Of a stretch of 64,000 nt of DNA, positions 51,706 through 57,168 are shown piece by piece. The stretch lies in the IMG/VR virus record IMGVR_UViG_3300049919_000418, positions 22,928-86,927 of that record. One strand, given 5' to 3'. The position numbers and the translations under genes were made by a program. The notes under the pieces were generated by a model, which was not told the origin of the DNA, did not search any database, and saw only the letters and a list, made by a program, of their open reading frames with translations. Origin of the DNA: a virus. How positions within the stretch are numbered: the first letter of the stretch is position 1; each line of letters starts with the position of its first letter.

Positions 51706-51792
51706 TCTCAGGTGGCGGAATTTGGCAGACGCACTCGACTGTTAATCGAGAAAGGGGAACCTTAACTACTGGATCGTGGCCAGTTCTGAGAG
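51706..51792 (+). tRNA. tRNA-Asn(GTT), type II, A54/T58 T-loop
   Basis: Acceptor TCTCAGG/TTCTGAGA fully paired, T1-A72 and G73 as in bacterial tRNA-Asn. Anticodon stem CTCGA/TCGAG, loop CTGTTAA. Has a Leu-like D-arm and a long variable arm AAGG-GGAA-CCTT, unusual for Asn. T-stem ACTGG/CCAGT with loop ATCGTGG: A54 and T58 are swapped. Confidence 0.68.
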
Positions 51793-51837
51793 CGAGTCTT
51801 GACTCCGAATTTTTTATACAGTAGGATCGAGCACAAC

Positions 51838-51909
51838 GCGGGTGTAGCTCAGAGGAAGAGCAAGATGCTTTTAACATCAAGGCCGGGATTTCGAAATTCT
51901 CCGCCCGCA
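51838..51909 (+). tRNA. tRNA-Lys(TTT)
   Basis: Acceptor GCGGGTG/CGCCCGC, D-arm GCTC/GAGC with GG, anticodon loop CTTTTAA, T-loop TTCGAAA with a T-T mismatch at 53-61. A73 then CA. CCA is not fully encoded. Confidence 0.8.
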
Positions 51910-51917
51910 CATATTTA

Positions 51918-51990
51918 GCTAGTGTAGCTCAGAGGCCAGAGCACGCGTCCGATAAATGCGGGGTCGGGATTTCGAAATTCCCCACTAGCA
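51918..51990 (+). tRNA. tRNA-Ile(GAT) with C33
   Basis: Acceptor GCTAGTG/CACTAGC, D-arm GCTC/GAGC, anticodon stem CGCGT/ATGCG with loop CCGATAA: position 33 is C, not U. T-arm as in the preceding Lys gene, also with T53-T61. Confidence 0.75.
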
Positions 51991-51991
51991 C

Positions 51992-52062
51992 GGGAGATTA
52001 ATTTAATAGTAAAATTACTCGTTTGCACCGAGAGTTCGAGGGAACGTAACCTTCATTTCCTA
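51992..52062 (+). tRNA. tRNA-Ala(TGC), T-loop AACGTAA
   Basis: Acceptor GGGAGAT/ATTTCCT with wobble, D-arm ATTT/AAAT, anticodon loop TTTGCAC identical to bacterial tRNA-Ala, T-stem GAGGG/CCTTC. T-loop AACGTAA has A54 and T58. Confidence 0.65.
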
Positions 52063-52067
52063 CATTT

Positions 52068-52156
52068 GGATCGTGCCGGGGTCGGCCCCCCAAATAGTCT
52101 TGAAAACTATGGTATGCGTAACCACTCGGATAACAGTTCGATGCTGTCACGGTCCT
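52068..52156 (+). tRNA. tRNA-Ser(TGA)
   Basis: Acceptor GGATCGT/ACGGTCC, anticodon stem ATAGT/ACTAT with loop CTTGAAA, long variable region, T-loop TTCGATG. D-stem GGGG/CCCC has a short loop. Confidence 0.72.
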
Positions 52157-52166
52157 CCTTTAAAAA

Positions 52167-52239
52167 AGCTCTAGGTCGGAATTGGTTTCCGAAATGATTT
52201 CATAAGTCGTTTAAGCCGGATCGTAACCGGATAGAGCTA
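52167..52239 (+). tRNA. tRNA(CAT), elongator Met or Ile2, T-loop ATCGTAA
   Basis: Acceptor AGCTCTA/TAGAGCT perfect, D-arm TCGG/CCGA with GG in loop, anticodon stem ATGAT/GTCGT with loop TTCATAA, T-stem CCGG/CCGG. T-loop ATCGTAA has A54-T58. Whether C34 becomes lysidine cannot be seen. Confidence 0.7.
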
Positions 52240-52240
52240 C

Positions 52241-52331
52241 GGAAAGTTAATCGTCAGGGTGACGGGTCTAATTGGAAATTAGAAGGTTCCAAAATAAAAT
52301 TTGGGATAGATTTCGAGTATCTAGCTTTCCG
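52241..52331 (+). tRNA. tRNA-Ser(GGA)
   Basis: Acceptor GGAAAGT/GCTTTCC, anticodon stem TCTAA/TTAGA with loop TTGGAAA, long variable arm, T-arm TAGAT-TTCGAGT-ATCTA identical to tRNA-Ser(GCT), discriminator G. Likely a duplicate of that gene with a new anticodon. Confidence 0.8.
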
Positions 52332-52332
52332 C

Positions 52333-52403
52333 GTCGAATAAATGTTACGGCAGCATGCCTCATTGCCTGTGAGGAAGAGAGGTTTCAATTACCTCATTCG
52401 ATA
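52333..52403 (+). tRNA. tRNA-Gly(GCC)
   Basis: Acceptor GTCGAAT/ATTCGAT, D-arm ATG/CAT with GG, anticodon stem CCTCA/TGAGG with loop TTGCCTG (T at 37 is unusual), T-stem GAGGT/ACCTC with canonical loop TTCAATT. Confidence 0.75.
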
Positions 52404-52427
52404 CATTTTTAATTTATTAAAAACAAT

Positions 52428-52501
52428 GACGTATTAGCCAAAAAGAAAGGCAAGGCGCTGCAACCGCCTGATTGAGATTGCAAAATTCTCATACGTCTCC
52501 A
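52428..52501 (+). tRNA. tRNA-Cys(GCA), CCA encoded
   Basis: Acceptor GACGTAT/ATACGTC, T73 as in bacterial tRNA-Cys then CCA. D-stem GCC/GGC with a loop lacking GG. Anticodon stem AGGCG/CGCCT, loop CTGCAAC. T-loop TGCAAAA with T53-T61. Confidence 0.78.
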
Positions 52502-52523
52502 AAAAAAAGATTAATAAAAGATC

Positions 52524-52551
52524 TTGACAAATTCAAAAAGTCCATTATAAT
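52524..52551 (+). promoter_or_regulatory. Consensus promoter inside the tRNA array
   Basis: TTGACA (52524-52529), 16 bases, TATAAT (52546-52551): both hexamers match the sigma70 consensus exactly. Drives the second half of the array. Confidence 0.8.
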
Positions 52552-52564
52552 GGCGGCACACAAA

Positions 52565-52633
52565 GCGCGGTTCGTCTAAGTTAGGACGCCTTCCCCTCCG
52601 GAAGGAAATGAAGTATCAAATCTTCGCCACTCA
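52565..52633 (+). tRNA. tRNA-Glu(CTC)-like, C33
   Basis: D-arm TTCGTCTA to GGAC matches tRNA-Glu. Anticodon stem CCTTC/GAAGG, loop CCCTCCG with C33. Acceptor has C-A and C-T mismatches. T-loop has one extra base. Confidence 0.5.
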
Positions 52634-52637
52634 CAAT

Positions 52638-52706
52638 ACCGGGATATTTTAATGGTAGAAAATCGCAATCAACGCGAAAACGAACGTTCGAATCGTTCTC
52701 CCGGCT
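52638..52706 (+). tRNA. tRNA-like, TCA in anticodon position, A33
   Basis: Acceptor CCGGGA/TCCCGG, D-arm TTTT/AAAA with GG, T-arm GAACG-TTCGAAT-CGTTC canonical. Anticodon stem TCGC/GCGA, loop AATCAAC: TCA with A33. Confidence 0.5.
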
Positions 52707-52709
52707 CAG

Positions 52710-52781
52710 TTTAGAGTAGTATAATGGATATTGCGCCCCGCAAGTAAGAGGGAAATTTTGGTTCGAACCCAAACTCTTAAC
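52710..52781 (+). tRNA. tRNA-like with collapsed anticodon arm
   Basis: T-arm TTTGG-TTCGAAC-CCAAA canonical; acceptor paired except one T-T. The anticodon region TTGCG-CCC-CGCAA folds as a five-pair stem with three loop bases; with a seven-base loop the triplet would be CCC with G33. Confidence 0.5.
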
Positions 52782-52786
52782 CTAAT

Positions 52787-52857
52787 GGGCCGGTGTTGTA
52801 ATGGTAGCATCGAAATTTGTGAAATTTCCGGACAGGGATCGTAACCCTGACGGCCCT
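52787..52857 (+). tRNA. tRNA-His(GTG), T-loop ATCGTAA
   Basis: Acceptor GGGCCG/CGGCCC, anticodon stem GAAAT/ATTTC with loop TTGTGAA, T-stem CAGGG/CCCTG with loop ATCGTAA (A54, T58). No extra 5' G paired to C73 is obvious. Confidence 0.7.
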
Positions 52858-52862
52858 CATAT

Positions 52863-52932
52863 CGGTTGGTAGCTTATAGAAAAGCGCTCGTGTTGTAATG
52901 AGTAGATGGAGGCTCAAACCCTTCCCTTCCGG
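52863..52932 (+). tRNA. tRNA-Thr(TGT)-like, 6/8-base anticodon loop
   Basis: D-arm GCTT/AAGC without GG, T-stem GGAGG/CCTTC with loop CTCAAAC (C54). Acceptor has two T-T mismatches. Anticodon loop is eight bases (TGTTGTAA), or six if T-A pairs. Confidence 0.48.
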
Positions 52933-52934
52933 CT

Positions 52935-53048
52935 TACAGTAGTAACAAATAGGAAAGCACTCGATAAGTTCATTGACTTTTTTCAAACAGTAAAAACGAC
53001 AAGTTAGGGTCGCAAGATGCATTGCGCGGATTGAGTTTTTACACTGTA
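52935..53048 (+). ncRNA. 114-nt structured RNA, possible degenerate tRNA
   Basis: Ends TACAGT/ACTGTA pair. Inside, GTAAAAAC (52990-52997) pairs perfectly with GTTTTTAC (53035-53042) and CGCAA/TTGCG forms a hairpin with six loop bases. No standard T-arm. May be one insertion-bearing tRNA or a different RNA. Confidence 0.35.
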
Positions 53049-53055
53049 TATTTTT

Positions 53056-53128
53056 GGGAGATTAGTTTAATTCTGAAAAACATCCGGCATTTGGCTGGAA
53101 GATGCTGGTTCGAACCCAGCAACTCTCA
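53056..53128 (+). tRNA. tRNA-like, TTT with A33
   Basis: Acceptor GGGAG/CTCTC, D-stem GTTT/AAAC without GG, anticodon stem TCCGG/CTGGA with loop CATTTGG (A33, G37), T-arm GCTGG-TTCGAAC-CCAGC canonical. Isotype uncertain. Confidence 0.52.
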
Positions 53129-53165
53129 CATTTGGCAAAATAAATAAATAAAAAAAATAGTATAT

Positions 53166-53243
53166 GGGGGATGGGACTGCTTAGGGTGGTCGTCGCACTT
53201 GCAATGCGAATACAGATCGGGGCAGAACCGATATTCTCCACCA
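53166..53243 (+). tRNA. tRNA-Ala(TGC), T-loop GGCAGAA, CCA encoded
   Basis: Acceptor GGGGGAT/ATTCTCC, anticodon stem TCGCA/TGCGA with loop CTTGCAA, T-stem ATCGG/CCGAT with loop GGCAGAA, A73 then CCA. Second Ala gene, with a different T-loop class from the one at 51992. Confidence 0.68.
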
Positions 53244-53273
53244 TAATTAATTGATTTTCAGTGAGTTATAAAT

Positions 53274-53348
53274 TATGGTTTAATTTAAATAGTAAAGTCC
53301 CGGAGATTTATACGGGATGATGAAGGATGCAAGGGCCTTCAACCATAG
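53274..53348 (+). tRNA. tRNA-like with 10-base anticodon loop
   Basis: Acceptor TATGGTT/AACCATA perfect, D-stem TTT/AAA, anticodon stem TCCCG/CGGGA enclosing GAGATTTATA, T-stem GAAGG/CCTTC with nine loop bases. Decoding not predictable. Confidence 0.45.
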
Positions 53349-53402
53349 CTTTGTTACGTGTAGGTAACAAACCCCTGTCCCAAAACTACAATTGTGGGAC
53401 GA
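53349..53402 (+). other. tRNA remnant-like hairpins
   Basis: TTTGTTAC/GTAACAAA forms a perfect eight-pair hairpin with GG in the loop edge, then TCCCA/TGGGA closes a 12-base loop. Looks like D and anticodon arms without a T-arm. Confidence 0.3.
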
Positions 53403-53475
53403 CATGAAAAAAGCATCTTGGAGATGCGCTTGCCGTGGAGGCTTGAGAGTTGAAGTTCGAATCTTCATTTTGTGC
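53403..53475 (+). tRNA. tRNA-Pro(TGG)-like, G33
   Basis: Acceptor CATGAAA/TTTTGTG with wobble, D-arm GCAT/ATGC with GG, anticodon region CTTGC-CGTGGAG-GCTTG (two T-T mismatches, G33), T-stem TGAAG/CTTCA with canonical TTCGAAT. Confidence 0.48.
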
Positions 53476-53476
53476 C

Positions 53477-53581
53477 TTCGGTTCGTGTATAAGTGATCTA
53501 TTTCCCAACTAGTTACAGGAAGTAGAAAAGGGGCAAGGTAGCCCATTATTACTACTTTGGGTTCGATTCCCAAAACCGGAG
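53477..53581 (+). tRNA. Long tRNA-like gene, type II
   Basis: 105 nt. Acceptor TTCGGTT/AACCGGA, T-arm TTGGG-TTCGATT-CCCAA canonical, variable arm GGGC/GCCC, G73. The anticodon region is CTATTTCC/GGAAGTAG enclosing 12 bases with CTAGTT. Leu(TAG) or Ser are possible; unclear. Confidence 0.42.
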
Positions 53582-53682
53582 CATACCTCGCGCCTCTTCG
53601 GCAAATTGCAGCGGTTTAATTTAGGAACAATTTTAAATCAAAGAAAAACAATTGCCGCCATGCGGAATTCGGGGTATTTTAT

Positions 53683-53755
53683 GCGTCGTTCGCCTAGTGG
53701 TATGGCATTTCGCTTCCAACGAAAAATAAGGAGAATTCGATTTTCTCACGGCGCA
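53683..53755 (+). tRNA. tRNA-Gly(TCC)
   Basis: Fully canonical: acceptor GCGTCGT/ACGGCGC, D-arm with GG, anticodon stem TTTCG/CGAAA with loop CTTCCAA, T-stem GAGAA/TTCTC with loop TTCGATT, A73. CCA not encoded. Confidence 0.88.
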
Positions 53756-53783
53756 CATACGAGAGCTAAAAAGCCTCACATTT

Positions 53784-53921
53784 ATGAAGTTTATTAAAAT
53801 GTTTTTTCACTCACTTTTACTGACTATTATTTTGCCCTGTTTGCTTTGGAGTGTATGCGTCGATTGTAGCGACATTGTTAACTGGTGGCTTGATAGGTTT
53901 TTTAAAATTAAAAATTCATAA
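53784..53921 (+). CDS. 45-residue membrane peptide
   Basis: Starts MKFIKMFFHSLLLTIILPC and continues LLWSVCVDCSDIVNWW, then a basic end (RFFKIKNS). One transmembrane helix with a basic C-terminus. Lies between a tRNA and the CCA-adding enzyme. No family recognised. Confidence 0.45.
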   Translation: MKFIKMFFHSLLLTIILPCLLWSVCVDCSDIVNWWLDRFFKIKNS

Positions 53922-53949
53922 AAAGAGCCTCGGCGGCGAAAATTAGTTG

Positions 53950-53977
53950 TTGACTTTTTGGTGTTTATTTGTAGAGT
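53950..53977 (+). promoter_or_regulatory. Predicted promoter for the CCA-adding enzyme
   Basis: TTGACT (53950-53955), 16 bases, TAGAGT (53972-53977), seven bases before the ATG at 53985. Confidence 0.45.
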
Positions 53978-53984
53978 AGCCGCA

Positions 53985-54665
53985 ATGAAACCGAAATACT
54001 ATATCGTGGGTGGATATGTTCGCGACCTTTTTTTAAATGTAAAAAGTAAGGATGTGGATTTTTGCTGTGAATGCGACTCATACGCTGAAATGAGGGCGGA
54101 CCTTATTTCCAAGGGCGTTGAAATATTTTTGGAGAATGAAAAATTCTTAACAATCAGAGCGCGGCACCCTAAATTTGGTGGAGTTGATTATGTTTGTTGT
54201 CGAGAAGAGGCAGGATACGCTGACGGAAGACGGCCAGACGAAGTAAGGATTGGAACATTGCTATCTGACTTAAGTAGGAGAGACGCGACTTGCAACGCCA
54301 TTGCAATGACCGAAGACGGAGAATTTATTGACCCATTCAATGGAATTGAAGATATTAAAAAGAATCTTTATCGTTGCGTGGGAGACACTTATGAGCGATT
54401 CGAAGAAGATTACCTCAGAATGATTAGGTCCGTGAGGTTTTCTATAACCAAGGGTTTCGCGCTTCACTATGATATTCAGGAAGCTTTTCTTGATAAAAAC
54501 TTGGTAATTAAATTAAAAAACATTAGCCGCGAACGAATTTATGAGGAGTTGAGAAAGTGTTTTGAATTTGATACTAAAAAAACTCTTGACTTCTTCCGCG
54601 AATTTAGCTACTTAGAGCAAGTGATTTTTGGCGAATGCGGAATTAAGCTGGAACCAAAAATTTGA
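53985..54665 (+). CDS. tRNA nucleotidyltransferase (CCA-adding enzyme)
   Basis: 226 residues from ATG 53985 (MKPKYYIVGGYVRD); an upstream start at 53958 lacks support. The head has GGYVRDLFLNVKSKDVDF with the two catalytic Asp residues, RIGTLLSDLSRRDATCNAIAM and DPFNGIEDIKKNLYRCVG, then FEEDYLRMIRSVRF, all class II CCA-adding motifs. At 226 residues it lacks much of the usual C-terminal body. Most tRNAs around it do not encode CCA, so it would finish them. Could also repair cut 3' ends. Confidence 0.87.
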   Translation: MKPKYYIVGGYVRDLFLNVKSKDVDFCCECDSYAEMRADLISKGVEIFLENEKFLTIRARHPKFGGVDYVCCREEAGYADGRRPDEVRIGTLLSDLSRRDATCNAIAMTEDGEFIDPFNGIEDIKKNLYRCVGDTYERFEEDYLRMIRSVRFSITKGFALHYDIQEAFLDKNLVIKLKNISRERIYEELRKCFEFDTKKTLDFFREFSYLEQVIFGECGIKLEPKI

Positions 54666-54672
54666 AAGTAAT

Positions 54673-54746
54673 CGGGGTGTAGCTGAGTGGTTATAGCACA
54701 GGTTTTATAAACCTGAGACGCGGGTTCAATTCTTCCGCCATCCCAA
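54673..54746 (+). tRNA. tRNA-Ile(TAT)
   Basis: Acceptor GGGGTG/CATCCC, D-arm GCT/AGC with GG, anticodon stem CAGGT/ACCTG with loop TTTATAA. T-loop begins TTCAATT but the stem GCGG/CCGC has extra bases, so that arm is irregular. Confidence 0.68.
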
Positions 54747-54754
54747 CTTTTAAG

Positions 54755-54861
54755 GCGCTTGTAGCTTAGGGGTGAAAGCTGCCGTCTCTTTAGCAGAATT
54801 ACATTAACTTGAAATTTTGCAAAATAAACGGTCGATAATGGTTCAACTCCATTCTGGCGCA
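54755..54861 (+). tRNA. tRNA-like, long insertion, 10-base anticodon loop
   Basis: 107 nt. Acceptor GCGC/GCGC extended, D-arm GCTT/AAGC, anticodon-like CTGC/GCAG enclosing CGTCTCTTTA, T-arm AATGG-TTCAACT-CCATT canonical. A long variable region contains ATTTTGCAAAAT. Isotype unknown. Confidence 0.48.
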
Positions 54862-54879
54862 CATAATAAAATTTAAATA

Positions 54880-55494
54880 ATGAGTAATACAGATAAATAC
54901 AAAGGTGAAAAAGTTTACGTGATTCCGCGTAGCTCGTTGTTGGGCATTGAAGGTGTTCAAGGTTTTCAGCTTTTGGGCGAAGACTTAATTCAGGAGGAAA
55001 TAATTGGACATCCCGATGGATTTTTAATGGATCGCGGGGCGGCGGAAATTGATCCGAATTATAAGCAAATTATTCCTTATTGTATTTTCTTTTGCGGCGA
55101 CAAGGTTTTAAACTATACTCGTGGTAAATCGGGTAACGAATCCCGCCTTCACTCTAAAATTTCTGTTGGAGTTGGTGGGCATATCAACGACGATGGGTTT
55201 GGGTTTTACGACGAAAGCGTTAATCGCGAACTTCAGGAGGAATTAGATTTGAATCAGGAGGATATTATCGGCCATCAAATGATTGGTATTTTAAACGACA
55301 ATACAGCTCTTGTTAGTCAAGTTCACCTTGGAGTCGTTCACCTTATTCAGTTGACAAGCGAAAACGTAACCGCAAAAGAGGATTGTTTGGCAAATCTTAC
55401 ATTTACGAATATTAAAGAATTAAATGGGCCGCTGTATGATCGCCTTGAAGGATGGTCACAATTTATCGTTAGGTATTTGGCGAGTGAAGAGTAA
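54880..55494 (+). CDS. Nudix-like hydrolase
   Basis: 204 residues. GVGGHINDDGFGFYDESVNRELQEELDL resembles a Nudix box with an extra few residues between Gly and Glu; RELQEEL supplies the metal-binding Glu residues. Before it, IPYCIFFCGDKVLNYTRGK fits the first strands. Lies among tRNAs. Substrate unknown. Confidence 0.7.
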   Translation: MSNTDKYKGEKVYVIPRSSLLGIEGVQGFQLLGEDLIQEEIIGHPDGFLMDRGAAEIDPNYKQIIPYCIFFCGDKVLNYTRGKSGNESRLHSKISVGVGGHINDDGFGFYDESVNRELQEELDLNQEDIIGHQMIGILNDNTALVSQVHLGVVHLIQLTSENVTAKEDCLANLTFTNIKELNGPLYDRLEGWSQFIVRYLASEE

Positions 55495-55501
55495 AAACAA
55501 G

Positions 55502-55575
55502 TGGTCCATAGCTCAGTCCGGTAGAGCTTTCGACCGATATTCGAAAAGTCAGTGGTTCGAATCCACTTGGGCCAA
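55502..55575 (+). tRNA. tRNA-Ile(GAT) with C33, second copy
   Basis: Acceptor TGGTCCA/TGGGCCA, D-arm GCTC/GAGC, anticodon stem TTCGA/TCGAA with loop CCGATAT, T-arm AGTGG-TTCGAAT-CCACT canonical. Shares C33 with the Ile gene at 51918. Confidence 0.72.
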
Positions 55576-55632
55576 CGTAAAAATACATTCGAAAGAGTGT
55601 TATTTTAACCTTTATAATAAAAATTAAAATAT

Positions 55633-55884
55633 ATGAGAGCAAAATTACAAGTCGTGTCGGTTGAAGATGCCAATCTTCCAGATGGTTCCAAACATGCGGA
55701 GCAAGTCAAATTTATGGCTGTTTGCGGCAATGATCCGTTCAAACCCGGTGGATATAGTGAGGATAATACCTTTGCAAAGTGGACGCCAACGGCGAATCTT
55801 GACATGCGAATCAACAACGAAGCATCTTGGGGAACATTGGTTCCGGGGCAGAAGTATTATGTTGATTTTACTTTAACTGAGTAA
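55633..55884 (+). CDS. Conserved small phage protein
   Basis: 83 residues, beta-rich: MRAKLQVVSVEDANLPDGS, QVKFMAVCGNDPFKPGGYSEDNTFAKWTP, then NLDMRINN and GQKYYVDFTLTE. The 'SEDNTFAxxTP' and 'GQxxYVDF' segments mark a small family common in large phages. Function unknown. It directly precedes the tmRNA. Confidence 0.6.
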   Translation: MRAKLQVVSVEDANLPDGSKHAEQVKFMAVCGNDPFKPGGYSEDNTFAKWTPTANLDMRINNEASWGTLVPGQKYYVDFTLTE

Positions 55885-55892
55885 GAATTTTA

Positions 55893-56224
55893 GGGGGTGA
55901 AATAGTTTCGACGTAACTTTGCACGTTTTCAATTGCAACAAAAGATCCGCTGGATTTAAACAGCAAAAATAATTGGCGAAAATCAATTAGCACTCGCAGC
56001 GTAATGCGAGAACGGCTAGCTTCTCTGTGAAAGCTTGATCCGTTAATTAGCAGATATTTGATGTTTAAGAATTAAACGTATAGGTAGCATCAAGCCGAAA
56101 AATGAAGCGTGGTATATACGATAGAAGCCTAGGGTGTAAGTTCCCAAGTCCAAACTTAAAATTGTTGTAGATGGTTGATTATAAAGAAGTTACGGACGGC
56201 GGGGGCAGTTCCCGCCCATCTCCA
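55893..56224 (+). ncRNA. ssrA: tmRNA (transfer-messenger RNA)
   Basis: 332 nt. Acceptor GGGGGTG (55893-55899) pairs with CATCTCC (56217-56223) before A73. The internal frame at 55963-56004 codes AKIIGENQLALAA and stops at TAA; ending in LAA is what cellular proteases recognise. 5' GGGGGTGAAATAGTTTCGACG resembles bacterial tmRNA 5' ends. The T-stem GGCGGG/CCCGCC has loop GGCAGTT, with G54-G55 instead of T54-T55. It would rescue stalled ribosomes and tag proteins. Bacteriophage tmRNAs are rare. Confidence 0.85.
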
Positions 56225-56225
56225 T

Positions 56226-56750
56226 ATGGTAAATAAAAACGCATCAGAGGGGGCTAGGGCTCTTTTAGTCGCCTTTGGCAAAGGATATAAAGTAACAAAA
56301 TCGGGCGAGGTGATTTCCCCAAATGACATAAACCTGTCTTTATTTAATGATTCACGGGGTTATTTAAATTTCAAAATCTGCATGAATTGCGGGAAGAAGA
56401 AAAACGTTCCCGTCCATCGTTTCCAAGCCTACATGAAATTCGGCTCAAGCATTTTTGATGCTGAAGTTGTAAGGCACTTGGACGGAAATTGCAAAAATAA
56501 TAGTTGGGACAATCTTGAGCTGGGAACCCACAAAGAAAACTCTGCGGATCGCTGTCCTAAAGAGGTTAAGGGGTTTTCAATTGCCGCGTCCAATAAAATT
56601 AGAAGATTTTCCGATTCGGAAATGTCCAATATCAAAGAGTTTTACAAAACAAATAAATCTTATAAAAAAACAATGGAGAAATTCGGAATCTCCACGAAGT
56701 CAACGATGCATCGAATTTTAAATGTTGACTATGTAACGAAAAAAGATTAA
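56226..56750 (+). CDS. HNH homing endonuclease abutting tmRNA
   Basis: 174 residues from ATG 56226, one base after the tmRNA discriminator. HNH core: KKNVPVHRFQAYMKFG and VVRHLDGNCKNNSWDNLELGTH with the typical H-N-N; two Cys in ICMNCGK. The C-terminal half (RRFSDSEMSNIKEFYK, TMEKFGISTKSTMHRIL) is a helix-turn-helix that would read its DNA target. Free-standing, so probably a homing gene inserted at the tmRNA 3' end. Confidence 0.8.
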   Translation: MVNKNASEGARALLVAFGKGYKVTKSGEVISPNDINLSLFNDSRGYLNFKICMNCGKKKNVPVHRFQAYMKFGSSIFDAEVVRHLDGNCKNNSWDNLELGTHKENSADRCPKEVKGFSIAASNKIRRFSDSEMSNIKEFYKTNKSYKKTMEKFGISTKSTMHRILNVDYVTKKD

Positions 56751-56755
56751 TTAAT

Positions 56756-56839
56756 GCCGTCCTGCCTGAGAAGTCGAAAGGGCTCGTTTTGTAAGCGAGA
56801 AGGGAAACTACGTCACTGGTGCAAATCCAGTGGGCGGCT
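56756..56839 (+). tRNA. tRNA-Thr(TGT), long variable arm
   Basis: Acceptor GCCGTCC/GGGCGGC, anticodon stem CTCGT/GCGAG with loop TTTGTAA, variable region of 14 bases, T-arm CACTGG-TGCAAAT-CCAGTG, which is seen in other phage tRNAs. T73. Confidence 0.65.
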
Positions 56840-56847
56840 CACAAAAA

Positions 56848-57168
56848 ATGAATAATTTCCAAAAAGATGTAAAAAATCTATGGACAACGGATGACCGAAG
56901 CAATCGGTTCTTTTCCGATGATTTAATTAGCAAGTTAGAAACTGCGTCGCGCAATGACCTTGCGGAGAGAATTGAACTTTTAAATAAATTATACAAAGAA
57001 GTTAATCGCCGCGAAAAAATTTATTTGCTTGCGCACGAAGCTTTGCTTGACAACCGTGCATTAGCTGATAAAACAATTGCGAACGAATACCCAGCCGGGT
57101 ATTGCCCGCCAGAAAAGCGGCGCAAATTAATTGATGCATTTGAACAAATTTTAGAACTAGTTAAATGA
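56848..57168 (+). CDS. Hypothetical protein
   Basis: 106 residues from ATG 56848 (MNNFQKDVKNLW); a six-residue longer start overlaps the tRNA. Helical and charged (FFSDDLISKLETASRNDLAERIELLNKLYKEVNRREKIYLL). Ends four bases into the next gene. No domain recognised. Confidence 0.5.
   Translation: MNNFQKDVKNLWTTDDRSNRFFSDDLISKLETASRNDLAERIELLNKLYKEVNRREKIYLLAHEALLDNRALADKTIANEYPAGYCPPEKRRKLIDAFEQILELVK

Noticed and set aside
52638-52706. A UGA-suppressor tRNA (TCA anticodon)
   Set aside because: Position 33 is A and the loop is irregular. TGA is used as a working stop in many genes here, for example at 4591-4593 and 20309-20311.
53606-53797. 63-residue frame over tRNA-Gly(TCC)
   Set aside because: It overlaps a canonical tRNA. 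The stretch 53582-53682 before it has GCGG/CCGC and ATTT/AAAT pairings but no full cloverleaf.
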